From CAZWVM01 sp964637705 (GTDB taxonomy: Bacteria; UBA8481): a stretch of 43,778 bases of DNA. The DNA lies in contig CAZWVM010000006.1 of the NCBI GenBank assembly GCA_964637705.1, forward strand, positions 1-43,778, given 5' to 3'. The notes beneath the pieces were generated by a model. That model ran no database searches. It was not told where the DNA came from and saw only the letters and a program-made list of their open reading frames with translations. A program made the position numbers and the translations under genes. Below, piece by piece: positions 7,703-15,210 of this stretch (within the stretch, counting starts at the first letter, position 1; each line of letters begins with the position of its first letter).

Positions 7703-7730
7703 AGGATAACCGACTTCGGGACGAGATCAA
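7703..7730 (-). promoter_or_regulatory. Promoter of the 7115-7696 gene, leaderless layout
   Basis: On the minus strand: TTGATC (7725-7730), a 16-nt spacer, TATCCT (7703-7708), then just CTCCCC before the ATG. Transcription would begin at or next to the start codon. Confidence 0.5.
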
Positions 7731-7768
7731 AGCACCGCATTAAATACGAAGCACCGCTTTAAATTCGG
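7731..7768. repeat. Two-copy 19-nt tandem repeat
   Basis: Two adjacent 19-nt units (7731-7749 and 7750-7768), both beginning AGCACCGC and agreeing at about 16 of 19 positions. The second unit runs into the left arm of the inverted repeat at 7764. Confidence 0.7.
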
Positions 7769-7858
7769 GACAGTATACTATTTTGGCGGCTTCCATTCAC
7801 GAACCCAGCCGTTATCAGACTCCGTATAGAACGGTTGGAAATAGTATACTGTCCCGAA
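7764..7858. repeat. Perfect 20-bp inverted repeat around a 55-nt core (MITE/REP-like)
   Basis: The left arm TTCGGGACAGTATACTATTT (7764-7783) is exactly reverse-complementary to 7839-7858. The 55-nt core has no open frame of note. The right arm ends 11 nt before the cysI stop. The arms contain the self-complementary AGTATACT and, from memory, resemble GGGACAGTATACT sequences often found around REP-associated tyrosine transposase genes. A small non-autonomous mobile element or the scar of one is likely; a long-range terminator is the alternative. Confidence 0.7.
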
Positions 7859-7869
7859 ATTAAGAACGG

Positions 7870-9525
7870 TTACGGGGCTGGGTCGGATCGCGTGCGACGG
7901 ACGAAATCTCCGAACCGCTCGCCGGGCCGGGCGTTTCTCAGCCATTCCTCCAGCCGTTCCACGATCCGGTCCGCGAGTTCAACGGCCGGGACCTTCGAGG
8001 CGATTTTCGTCCCGAGGTGCATGCCGAGCGAATCACCGCCCTCGAAGATCGCGTACAAGCCGCCGGCCCTCTCTCCCACGATCCCGATCTCGGCGTTGTA
8101 GGGCCGCGCGCAGCCGTTGGGGCAGCCGGTCATGCGGATGACGGGGGCGGGCCCGGGTCGCGTCGACTCGGGTACCCGCCGGTCGATCTCGGCGATGAGC
8201 GAGGGCAGGAATCGCTCCGATTCGCAGAAGGCGAGCGGGCAGGTGGGAAACGCCACGCAGGCGTCGCCGCGCGCGGCGAGCACGCTGTACTCGCCCGGCA
8301 GGACGCCCAGCCCGGCCAGTCGCCGCTCGATCTCGCCCCTGTCTCCGGCACGGATGCCGGAGAGGACCAGGTTCTGGTCCGCGGTGAACTGCACGGGCAG
8401 GGAGAAATCGAGGACGACGCCGGCGACAGTGCTCTTCAATTTCCGACCCTCCCGATCCGTCAGGCGCCCGCAGGTGACGAAGAGTCCGAGCGAGAGCGTG
8501 CCGTCGGACGACTCGGTCCATCCGAGGTGCTCGGGCACGTTCCACTCGGGCAGGGACCGGTTCTCGAAGGCAGCACCGCTCCGCCGCTCGACTTCACCGC
8601 GCACCCACGCGGCGCCCCGGTCGTCCAGGATGTACTTCAGGCGCGCATGCCGGCGGTTCGACCGGTCCCCCTCGTCGCGGTGCAGGGCGACGACGGCGTC
8701 GGTGACGGCGAAGAGATCGCGGGCCGGGATCCAGCCGAGCCAGTCCGCGAGGCGGGGATGCGTGGCGGGGTCGTTGAAGGTCATGCCCATGCCGCCGCCC
8801 GCGCTCACGTAGTAGCCCTCGATCTCCCCCGCTGCCGTGAACGTGGCCGCGAAACCGAGGTCGTTGGCGAGGATGTCGATCGAGTTGTTCCCGGCCTCGG
8901 TGAGGGCGATCTTGAACTTGCGCGGGAGGTAGGCCGGCCCGTAGAACGGCTCGTCGCTCGAGCCGGGCGGCGCGTCGAGCCAGATCTCGTCGTACGCGGA
9001 GGAGCGGAAGATGAACCGCTCGGACAGCGCGCGCGCGACGGGTTCGAGGAGCCGGAGCGTGGCGCGCCCCGCCGGGTTGGCGGGCAGGAGAACGTTGCGG
9101 ACGACGTCGCCGCAGGCGCCCTTCGTGGTGAGCCCGGCGCGGTTGACGGCCGCGATGAGCGGCTTCAGGTCGGCGCGGGCGACACCGTGGAACTGGACCG
9201 TCTGGCGCGTCGTCAGGCGGATCGAGCCGCCGCCGTGGCGGTCGGCGAGATCGTCGATGATCGAGTACTGGGCGGGGGTGACGCGACCACCCGGGATCCG
9301 GCCGCGGATCATGAAGGAGTGGCTCCGCGGCAGGGCCTTCCCCTCCTCGTCCTTCCGGGGATCCCGGTTCTTCTGCTGATAGAAACCGTGGAACCGGATG
9401 ATCGTCTTTTCCGCCTCGCCGAAGCCGTCGTTTCCGTCGGCGAGTTGCGCGGCCAATCCGCCCGCGAGACCCCGCGACGCGTGCTTGATCGCCTCGACCG
9501 GCGAGTCCGCCTTCTTCTCCGTCAT
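7870..9525 (-). CDS. cysI: Assimilatory sulfite reductase, siroheme/[4Fe-4S] subunit
   Basis: A 551-residue six-electron reductase converting sulfite to sulfide. It contains the sulfite/nitrite reductase ferredoxin-like half-domains (for example SIRLTTRQTVQFHGV). The coupled siroheme-[4Fe-4S] cysteines are C423, C429, C468 and C472, in CVAFPTC and TGCPNGC, the standard C-x5-C / C-x3-C pattern. The TTRQTVQFHGV and N-terminal YQQKNRD features favour sulfite over nitrite reductase. It is the last gene of the minus-strand cys operon; its start overlaps the SUMT stop by 4 nt (ATGA, 9522-9525). No flavoprotein subunit (CysJ) is present in the window, so ferredoxin or a distant CysJ must donate electrons. 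The nearby siroheme genes supply its cofactor. Confidence 0.95.
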   Translation of the reverse strand: MTEKKADSPVEAIKHASRGLAGGLAAQLADGNDGFGEAEKTIIRFHGFYQQKNRDPRKDEEGKALPRSHSFMIRGRIPGGRVTPAQYSIIDDLADRHGGGSIRLTTRQTVQFHGVARADLKPLIAAVNRAGLTTKGACGDVVRNVLLPANPAGRATLRLLEPVARALSERFIFRSSAYDEIWLDAPPGSSDEPFYGPAYLPRKFKIALTEAGNNSIDILANDLGFAATFTAAGEIEGYYVSAGGGMGMTFNDPATHPRLADWLGWIPARDLFAVTDAVVALHRDEGDRSNRRHARLKYILDDRGAAWVRGEVERRSGAAFENRSLPEWNVPEHLGWTESSDGTLSLGLFVTCGRLTDREGRKLKSTVAGVVLDFSLPVQFTADQNLVLSGIRAGDRGEIERRLAGLGVLPGEYSVLAARGDACVAFPTCPLAFCESERFLPSLIAEIDRRVPESTRPGPAPVIRMTGCPNGCARPYNAEIGIVGERAGGLYAIFEGGDSLGMHLGTKIASKVPAVELADRIVERLEEWLRNARPGERFGDFVRRTRSDPAP

Positions 9526-10823
9526 GGATGCACTCCCCTTTCCTCGTTGACGACCGGGCGCGCCGTTCCGCGCGCCCGCGACGCGGTCCGGCGATCGACG
9601 AACGGCACGACCGCGCGCCCGGCGCGGGAGAGAAGCCGTCGCGCCTCCTCGTCGCCCGTCCCGTAGATGAGCGTCTCGGGCCAGGAACCGCAGAGATCCT
9701 CCAGGCGCTCGAGATCGTCACGGGACGTGATCACGACACCGTCGAAGCCCGCGAGCGCCGTCCGTTCCCCGGCCGACGAAGCGGTGAACGTGACCACGCG
9801 CTCGGCGATGACGGGTGCCTCGACGCCGTCCTCGAAGCGGAGCCAGGACTCGGGTTCGCGCCCGCGGCCCGCCGCCTCGCCCACGATGATGATGACGGGC
9901 GAGGCGATGTCGAACCCCGCGAGACCGGCCAGGTCGGTCGTCATGCCGCGCTCCCCGAGGCCCGAGACGTCGCGCAGGAGTGCGACCGGTGTTCCGGGAG
10001 GGAAACCCTCGGCGGCGAGATCCGCCGCCAGCTCGCGCGTCCGCGTCGCCCCCATGAAGTAGACGCGCGTTCCGAGTCCGCCCGTGGAGCCATGAAGCGT
10101 GCGGAAGGTGACGGAACTGGAGACGAGCCTCTGCGTTAGGGGCACGCCGAAGGCCGCCGCCGCCGCGTTCGCGGAGCTGACGCCCGGGACGACCTCGACG
10201 GGCACGTGCCTCCGCCCGAGGTATTCCGCCTCTTCGCCGCCCCGGCCGAAGATGAAGGGGTCGCCTCCCTTGACCCTCGCCACGCGCCGCCCCGCCCGGG
10301 CCTCGCGGTAGAGGCTCTCGTTGATCGATTCCTGGCTCATCTCGTGGCAGTGTTTCCTCTTTCCCACGTAGACCCGTCGCGCGCGGTAGCGCTCGAGCGC
10401 CGACTTCCGGACGAGGTCGTCGTAGAGGATGACGTCGGCGCGCTCGAGGATCCGGTGGAGACGGACGGTCATGAGGTCCGGGTCGCCGGGGCCGAAACCG
10501 GCGATCCAGACCTTGCCGCGCGCGAGACGTGCGTCGAGCGGCCAGAGCGCGGCGCCGACCGGTGCGTCGCCGGCGCGCGCCGCGGCGACGTACGCGCCGT
10601 CCCGCCCGCTCTCGATGAGCGCGCGGACGCGGATCCCGGAGGGCCGGGGAAACGGGAATTCACCGGCCGGGACGATGGCGAGATCGGTTTCACCGCGCGC
10701 AAGACCCTCGAGGGGGCGCTCGTCCGCCGCCCGCATCTCGAGCCGGATTCCCGCGAGAGCTCTTGCGAGCGTGGACCGGATGTCGTCGGGCAACCCGGCC
10801 GCGGTCGCGCGCAGACGCTTCAC
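9522..10823 (-). CDS. cobA: Uroporphyrinogen-III C-methyltransferase with HemC-like and HemD-like remnants
   Basis: A 433-residue protein. The middle (about 104-335) is a full SUMT: VWIAGFGPGDPDLMTV, the GGDPFIFGRGGEEAEYL motif, VPGVSSANAAAAAFGVPLTQ and SPVIIIVGEAAG. It methylates uroporphyrinogen III twice to precorrin-2, the first step to siroheme. The N-terminal 100 residues (RPLEGLARGETDLAIVPAGE, then RALIESGRDGAYVAA) resemble the first domain of porphobilinogen deaminase (HemC) but are too short and lack its cofactor-binding region. The last 95 residues (VVTFTASSAGERTALAGFDG, VVITSRDDL, ETLIYGTGDEEARRLL) resemble half of uroporphyrinogen-III synthase (HemD). Both ends are probably non-catalytic relics or structural modules. 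It overlaps its upstream and downstream neighbours by 4 nt each, implying translational coupling. Confidence 0.88.
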   Translation of the reverse strand: MKRLRATAAGLPDDIRSTLARALAGIRLEMRAADERPLEGLARGETDLAIVPAGEFPFPRPSGIRVRALIESGRDGAYVAAARAGDAPVGAALWPLDARLARGKVWIAGFGPGDPDLMTVRLHRILERADVILYDDLVRKSALERYRARRVYVGKRKHCHEMSQESINESLYREARAGRRVARVKGGDPFIFGRGGEEAEYLGRRHVPVEVVPGVSSANAAAAAFGVPLTQRLVSSSVTFRTLHGSTGGLGTRVYFMGATRTRELAADLAAEGFPPGTPVALLRDVSGLGERGMTTDLAGLAGFDIASPVIIIVGEAAGRGREPESWLRFEDGVEAPVIAERVVTFTASSAGERTALAGFDGVVITSRDDLERLEDLCGSWPETLIYGTGDEEARRLLSRAGRAVVPFVDRRTASRARGTARPVVNEERGVHP

Positions 10824-11269
10824 GGCAGTCTTCCCTCCTCGTCGAGCCGCCGGATCGCGTCGCGCCAGGCGACGGCCCTCTTCACGTCCGTCGCGTCGGA
10901 ACTGACCGCCACGGAGATCGCGTCGCGCCGGTGTATCGCCGGCGAAACGAAGTCGCAGGCGTCGGGGTCGTCGGCGCAGCAGACGAGAATCCCGCGTCGG
11001 TGGGCGTCGTTACGGATGGAACGGTTGAGATCCCGCGCGTCGGTACACGCATAGACGAGGCGAAATCCCTCCAGCAGGGATTCGCGATACGTCTCGAGCC
11101 GGACCGTGACACCTGCCGCGACGATCTCGGGAAGCACGCGCGGCGCGACGACGGTGATCGCCGACGTGTACGGCAGGAGGTTCCTCACCTTCTGCTCCGC
11201 CACGTGTCCACCTCCCACGACCAGGATCCGGGAGTTCTCGATCTTCAGGCAGACCGGCAGGAATCTCAT
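10820..11269 (-). CDS. Precorrin-2 dehydrogenase (siroheme synthase N-terminal domain type)
   Basis: A 149-residue NAD-dependent enzyme oxidising precorrin-2 to sirohydrochlorin. The Rossmann motif ILVVGGGHVAEQKVRNLL is diagnostic, and CCADDPDACDFVSPAIHRRD carries the conserved Asp-rich catalytic region of the Met8/CysG-N family. The protein stops soon after SSDATD..RAVAWRDAI, so it lacks most of the dimerisation/ferrochelatase-associated C-terminal part of Met8 (usually about 200 aa). Iron insertion may need a separate chelatase. The start at 11269 overlaps the cysN stop (ATGA, 11266-11269), and its stop overlaps the SUMT start the same way. Confidence 0.92.
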   Translation of the reverse strand: MRFLPVCLKIENSRILVVGGGHVAEQKVRNLLPYTSAITVVAPRVLPEIVAAGVTVRLETYRESLLEGFRLVYACTDARDLNRSIRNDAHRRGILVCCADDPDACDFVSPAIHRRDAISVAVSSDATDVKRAVAWRDAIRRLDEEGRLP

Positions 11270-13089
11270 ATCGTGTAGTCCGGTATCACGGCGTCGCGCT
11301 GGAGGAGCGCGTAGATCCGGTCCACCGCCTCGTCGGCGTCGCCGGAATCCCCGAGGACCAGGCCCGCCCCCGCCGCCGCCTCGGATTCCGTTTCCGTCGT
11401 CACCACCAGGATTTCCCCCGGCGCGTTGAGCGTCCGGAGGATCCGCACGTCGTGGGCATCGAGGTCGGGAACGGCCGAGATGAGGATAAGACCGCTGTCG
11501 GTCATGAGGCGGGCGATCTCGCCGAGGCGCCGGAGCCTTTCCTCCCGCGCCTCGCCCGCGTCCTCCACGTCGCGATCGAGGCCGGCATCGAGGTTGGAGA
11601 TTCCGAGTCCGTAGGCGCGGTAGTTCTCGCGGAAGAGCCGCGCCTCGAGCCGGCGCCCGATTTCGCGTCCCCGCGCCTCGTCGCGGCCCGTCAGGAGGAT
11701 GAACTTGGAACCGTGACCGTAGCGCAGCCGGCGCTGCACGGGCGTGATCGGGCTCGCCTGCCAGAGGCTCTCCCGTTCCGCGACCTGTTCGTCGAGGACC
11801 GATCGCGCCCCCTCGGCCGGCCCCAGGATGATGCCGGCGCCCGCGATCTCGTAGCGGTCGATGACGACGAACCGGCCGGTGCCGGCGATATCGGAGGCGG
11901 GATCGAAGGCGACCGGGTGGGTCGTCTCGATCACGCACTCGGCCACGTCGTGGCGATCGACCTGACCCTTCGCACCGCCCCCGGAGAGCTCGGCGGCGTC
12001 GATGACGGTGCGGATCGAGGCGAGGTAGCCGTGGGCGCGCGCCGCGCCGATCTTGAACTTGTAGCGGTGCCCGGCGCGGAACGGCGCCTGCCCCATCCAG
12101 AAGACGTTGGCGTGGAACCGGGTCGAGGAGACCGGGGGCGGCTCGTCCGCGCGCGCCATGATCTCGCCGGGCTTGATGTAGAGCTCGTCCTCGAGCGTGA
12201 AACCGCCCGCGGATCCGGCGCCCGCCGACTCGAGCGGGGGCCGGTTGAACATCTCGACCGAGGCGACGCGCGAGGACTTGCCGGACGGGTGGAAGACGAC
12301 GCGGTCGCCCGCGCGGACCATGCCGCTCTCCACTCCGCCCGCGACGATGCGGCGGTCGTCCCCGAAGTTGGTGAACTTGTACACGGCCTGCACCGGGAGG
12401 CGGAAGGGCCGGTCGTCGAGCGCCTCGCCGCTCTCGAAGGACTCGACCTGCTCCAGGATCGTCGGCCCGTCGTACCACGACGCGCGCGAGACGATGTTCT
12501 CGCCCTCGCGCGCGCTGATCGGGATGAAGGCGGCCGGGTGGACGTTCAGGGGCGCGAGGAACGCCGAGTATTCCTCGCGGATGCGGTTGAAGACGGCCAG
12601 ATCCCGACCCACGAGATCCATCTTGTTGACGACGACGGCGACCTGGCGGATGCCGAGCATCGAGAGGATGGTGCCGTGCCGCTTCGTGTTCTCTCGGATG
12701 CCCTCGGCCGCGTCGATGACAAGGAGCGCGGCGTCGGCGCGGGAGGCGCCGGTGATCATGTTCTTCAGGAACTCCACGTGCCCGGGCGCGTCGATGATGA
12801 TGACGTTGCGCGTCGGGGTGCGGAAGAAGCAGCGCGCGGCGTCGATCGTGATCCCCTGCTCGCGCTCGTCCTTCAGGGCGTCGAGGAGGAAAGCGTACTC
12901 GAAGGGCTTGGAGGTCCGGCGGCACTGCTCGCGCACCGCCTCGAGCTTGCCCTCCGGGAGCGATCCCGTGTCCGCGAGGAGGCGCCCGATGACGGTGCTC
13001 TTGCCGTGATCGACGTGGCCGACGATGACGAGGTTCAAGGTCGGGCGCTCGACGGCGCCGATCGAAGGGACCGGATTCGCGGCGCTCAC
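11266..13089 (-). CDS. cysN: Sulfate adenylyltransferase GTPase subunit with degenerate APS-kinase-like tail
   Basis: A 607-residue protein. Residues about 17-430 are an EF-Tu-like GTPase with G1 GHVDHGKST (24-32), DAPGH and NKMD, plus two beta-barrel domains; with CysD it forms ATP sulfurylase, making APS from sulfate at the cost of GTP. Residues about 440-607 align with APS kinase (CysC): FILLTGRDEARGREIGRRLE replaces the P-loop region, and RLRRLGEIARLMTDSGLILI matches the conserved core. The GxxxxGKS P-loop has become GRDEARGR and the DGDN motif is lost, so kinase activity is very unlikely. The start is GTG at 13089, overlapping the cysD stop as GTGA. CysH downstream in the pathway is an APS-type reductase, so no kinase is needed. 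Confidence 0.95.
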   Translation of the reverse strand: MSAANPVPSIGAVERPTLNLVIVGHVDHGKSTVIGRLLADTGSLPEGKLEAVREQCRRTSKPFEYAFLLDALKDEREQGITIDAARCFFRTPTRNVIIIDAPGHVEFLKNMITGASRADAALLVIDAAEGIRENTKRHGTILSMLGIRQVAVVVNKMDLVGRDLAVFNRIREEYSAFLAPLNVHPAAFIPISAREGENIVSRASWYDGPTILEQVESFESGEALDDRPFRLPVQAVYKFTNFGDDRRIVAGGVESGMVRAGDRVVFHPSGKSSRVASVEMFNRPPLESAGAGSAGGFTLEDELYIKPGEIMARADEPPPVSSTRFHANVFWMGQAPFRAGHRYKFKIGAARAHGYLASIRTVIDAAELSGGGAKGQVDRHDVAECVIETTHPVAFDPASDIAGTGRFVVIDRYEIAGAGIILGPAEGARSVLDEQVAERESLWQASPITPVQRRLRYGHGSKFILLTGRDEARGREIGRRLEARLFRENYRAYGLGISNLDAGLDRDVEDAGEAREERLRRLGEIARLMTDSGLILISAVPDLDAHDVRILRTLNAPGEILVVTTETESEAAAGAGLVLGDSGDADEAVDRIYALLQRDAVIPDYTI

Positions 13090-13973
13090 ATGTAGCCTTC
13101 CCTTCTCAACGTCTCCAGCCCGCCCCCGTCCTCCTTGTCCTGCGCGCGCCCCGCGCGCTCGGCCACCTTCGCGAACTTGCCGCTCCTCAGCTCCTCGATG
13201 ATCTCCGCGACGTTCCGGGCCGGACTCTCGACGGACTGCGTGCAGGGCGCGCAGCCGAGGGAACGGTAGCGACGGCCCGAGCCCTGGTCGAAGTACAGGG
13301 GCACGACCGGGATCTTCTCGCGCTCGATGTATTCCCAGATGTTCAGCTCGGTCCAGTCGAGCAGGGGGTGGATGCGCAGGTGGGTGCCGGGGGCGAAGTC
13401 GGTCTTGTAGTAGCTCCACAACTCGGGCGGCTGGTCGCCGATGTCCCACTCGCTGTCGCGATCGCGCGGCGAGAAGTAGCGCTCCTTCGAGCGGCTCCCC
13501 TCCTCGTCGGCCCGGACGCCCACGATGACGCCCGTGTACGGCTCGCGGTTCTCGTCGGTCACGTAGCGCCCCGTCGCGTGGTCCATGCGGAGCCGCGGCC
13601 ACTCGCCCGAGAGCGTGCGGCGCAGGGCCTCGCTTTTTAGGCTCCGGCAGCAGGCGATTCGGTCGCAGCGTCCGACCGGGAAGGTCTCCCCTCTCTCCAG
13701 CGCATCGCGGTTCTGCCCGACGATCATGTTGAGCCGCCACTCCAGCGCCAGCCGGTCGCGGTACTCGATCATCTCGGGAATCTTGAAGGAGGTGTCGATG
13801 TGGACGAGAGGCAGGGGGACGTGGCCGAAGAAGGCCTTGCGCGCCAGCCAGAGGAGCACGGTCGAGTCCTTGCCGATGGACCAGAGCATGCAGAGCGACT
13901 TGAACTCGCGGAAGGCCTCGCGGAGGATGTGGACGCTGCGGGCCTCGAGGCGATCGAGCGGCGAAAGAGTCAC
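13086..13973 (-). CDS. cysD: Sulfate adenylyltransferase subunit 2
   Basis: A 295-residue adenylyltransferase subunit of ATP sulfurylase, of the PAPS-reductase/ATP pyrophosphatase fold. Seen: PP-loop LWSIGKDSTVLLWLARKAF, PLPLVHIDTSFKIPEMIEYRD, CDRIACCRSLKSEALRR, VGVRADEEGSRSKERYFSPR and the C-terminal RSLGCAPCTQSVES. These are the family's full set, and the length is typical. The start is GTG at 13973 with GGGGAG about 6 nt upstream; it overlaps the cysH stop as GTGA. Its own stop overlaps the cysN start, so the two subunits are translationally coupled in the expected order. Confidence 0.97.
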   Translation of the reverse strand: MTLSPLDRLEARSVHILREAFREFKSLCMLWSIGKDSTVLLWLARKAFFGHVPLPLVHIDTSFKIPEMIEYRDRLALEWRLNMIVGQNRDALERGETFPVGRCDRIACCRSLKSEALRRTLSGEWPRLRMDHATGRYVTDENREPYTGVIVGVRADEEGSRSKERYFSPRDRDSEWDIGDQPPELWSYYKTDFAPGTHLRIHPLLDWTELNIWEYIEREKIPVVPLYFDQGSGRRYRSLGCAPCTQSVESPARNVAEIIEELRSGKFAKVAERAGRAQDKEDGGGLETLRREGYM

Positions 13974-14707
13974 GTCGTGCTCCCCTTTCCGCGGCCCGCG
14001 TGCAGGCCGCACTCGCGGCCCTCCGGCCGCTCCCACCACCACCGCCCGGCCCGAGGGTCCTCGCCCGGCGCGACCGCGCGCGTGCAGGGCGCGCACCCGA
14101 TCGAGGGGTAGCCGCGGTCGTGGAGAATGTTGTACGGAAGGCCGCGTTCCCGGACCCGCGCGCGCACCCGGCCCTCGGTCCAGTCGAAGAGCGGATTGAT
14201 CTTCACGAGACCGTTCGCCTCGTCCCGTTCGACCGGTTCCGCGGCCGAGCGGGTCGAGGCCTGCTCGCGCCTGAGGCCCGTGATCCAGGCGTCGGCCGTC
14301 GCGAGGATGCGGCGAAGAGGGCGGACCTTGCGGACATCGCAGCAGAGGTGACGCTTCTCGACGCTCTCGAAGAAGAGGTTCGAACCGTGTTCGCCGACGA
14401 GCGCCGAAAGCTCGGTCGCGTCCGGGACGGCGACCTCGTAATGGATCCCGAAGAACCTCATCGAGCGATCGAGCGTCTCGTGGGTCTCGGGGAACAACCT
14501 CCCGGTATCGAGAGTGAAGACGCGGGCCGCGCTCCGCTCCGCGCGCACGAGCATATCGGTCAGGACCTGGTCCTCGAGGCTGAAGCTCGAGGCAAGAAGG
14601 AGTCGATCCGGGCCGAAGAAGGCCACGGCGCGCGCGACCAGAGACTCGGCGTCGAGCCCGGCGGATCCGCTTCGAAAGCGGTCGAGTTTATCGCGGGACG
14701 ATGACAT
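13970..14707 (-). CDS. cysH: APS reductase ([4Fe-4S] adenylylsulfate reductase)
   Basis: A 245-residue thioredoxin-dependent reductase releasing sulfite from adenylylsulfate. It has SSFSLEDQVL, VFTLDTGRLFPETH and WITGLRREQASTR. The cysteine pairs C122-C123 (HLCCDVRK) and C205/C208 (GCAPCTRAV) form the cluster-binding CC...CxxC pattern of APS reductases, absent from PAPS-specific enzymes of the E. coli type. The C-terminal ECGLH holds the catalytic Cys (C233). It is therefore an APS user, consistent with the disabled kinase domain on CysN. The ATG at 14707 shares its first base pair with the upstream DUF2061 stop (TGATG), and the 3' end overlaps cysD. Confidence 0.95.
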   Translation of the reverse strand: MSSSRDKLDRFRSGSAGLDAESLVARAVAFFGPDRLLLASSFSLEDQVLTDMLVRAERSAARVFTLDTGRLFPETHETLDRSMRFFGIHYEVAVPDATELSALVGEHGSNLFFESVEKRHLCCDVRKVRPLRRILATADAWITGLRREQASTRSAAEPVERDEANGLVKINPLFDWTEGRVRARVRERGLPYNILHDRGYPSIGCAPCTRAVAPGEDPRAGRWWWERPEGRECGLHAGRGKGSTT

Positions 14708-14934
14708 CAAATCTCGTAATCGCCCGCGGTCGGGTTCAGACGGCCGAAGGAGATCCTGTTCCAGGCTCGCTCGTGGAAAAAATAGAGGATCATCTTGGTG
14801 ACGACCTCGACGAGACCGATCGAGACGGCGAGAGTCCAGTGCCCGGTGATGAACCATGAGACGAGCATGGTGTCGGCGGTACCGGTAATCCGCCAGGAAA
14901 TCGCTTTCGTTATGCTGCGGACGGGTTTCTCCAC
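14707..14934 (-). CDS. DUF2061 small membrane protein
   Basis: A 75-residue inner-membrane protein with two predicted transmembrane helices. The signature KAISWRITGTADTMLVSW, then EVVTKMILYFFHERAW, is characteristic of DUF2061. Function is unknown; members recur next to or fused to sulfate-assimilation genes. It is the first gene of the cys operon, directly after a promoter, starting at GTG 14934 with GAGG 6 nt upstream. No sulfate transporter is encoded in the operon, so a role linked to uptake or to membrane placement of the pathway is conceivable but unproven. Confidence 0.9.
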   Translation of the reverse strand: MEKPVRSITKAISWRITGTADTMLVSWFITGHWTLAVSIGLVEVVTKMILYFFHERAWNRISFGRLNPTAGDYEI

Positions 14935-14969
14935 GAATTGCCTCGAATCGAGAGATTGATTTCATGGCA

Positions 14970-14997
14970 AAGATAACACGAAATAGCATAAAGTCAA
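14970..14997 (-). promoter_or_regulatory. Promoter of the cys operon
   Basis: On the minus strand: TTGACT (14992-14997), a 16-nt spacer, TATCTT (14970-14975). A leader of about 30 nt with GAGG precedes the GTG at 14934. Confidence 0.55.
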
Positions 14998-15204
14998 TCG
15001 GAATAATGGTAGAAAAAACAAATATACAACATATAACTCTGTAAATACTATATATATGCTCAATTCTATATGCACAATTATGGACTATCACATTGGTGTG
15101 TCTATATCACACAGATGTGTTGCTCATACGACACAAAACAGTGTACCATTTTTTACTGTTCTAATCGCTAATAGTTCAATTTATTGTATATATAACCATG
15201 AATC

Positions 15205-15210
15205 TATACT
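15205..15210 (+). promoter_or_regulatory. -10 box candidate for the alpha-2-macroglobulin gene
   Basis: TATACT at 15205-15210, with an imperfect -35 TTGTAT 15 nt upstream (15184-15189). It lies 28 nt before the ATG at 15239. No Shine-Dalgarno sequence is visible. Confidence 0.35.

Noticed and set aside
15097..15113. CRP/FNR-type site TGTGT-N7-ACACA
   Set aside because: Spacing differs from TGTGA-N6-TCACA and no such regulator is in the window; recorded only as an unexplained dyad.
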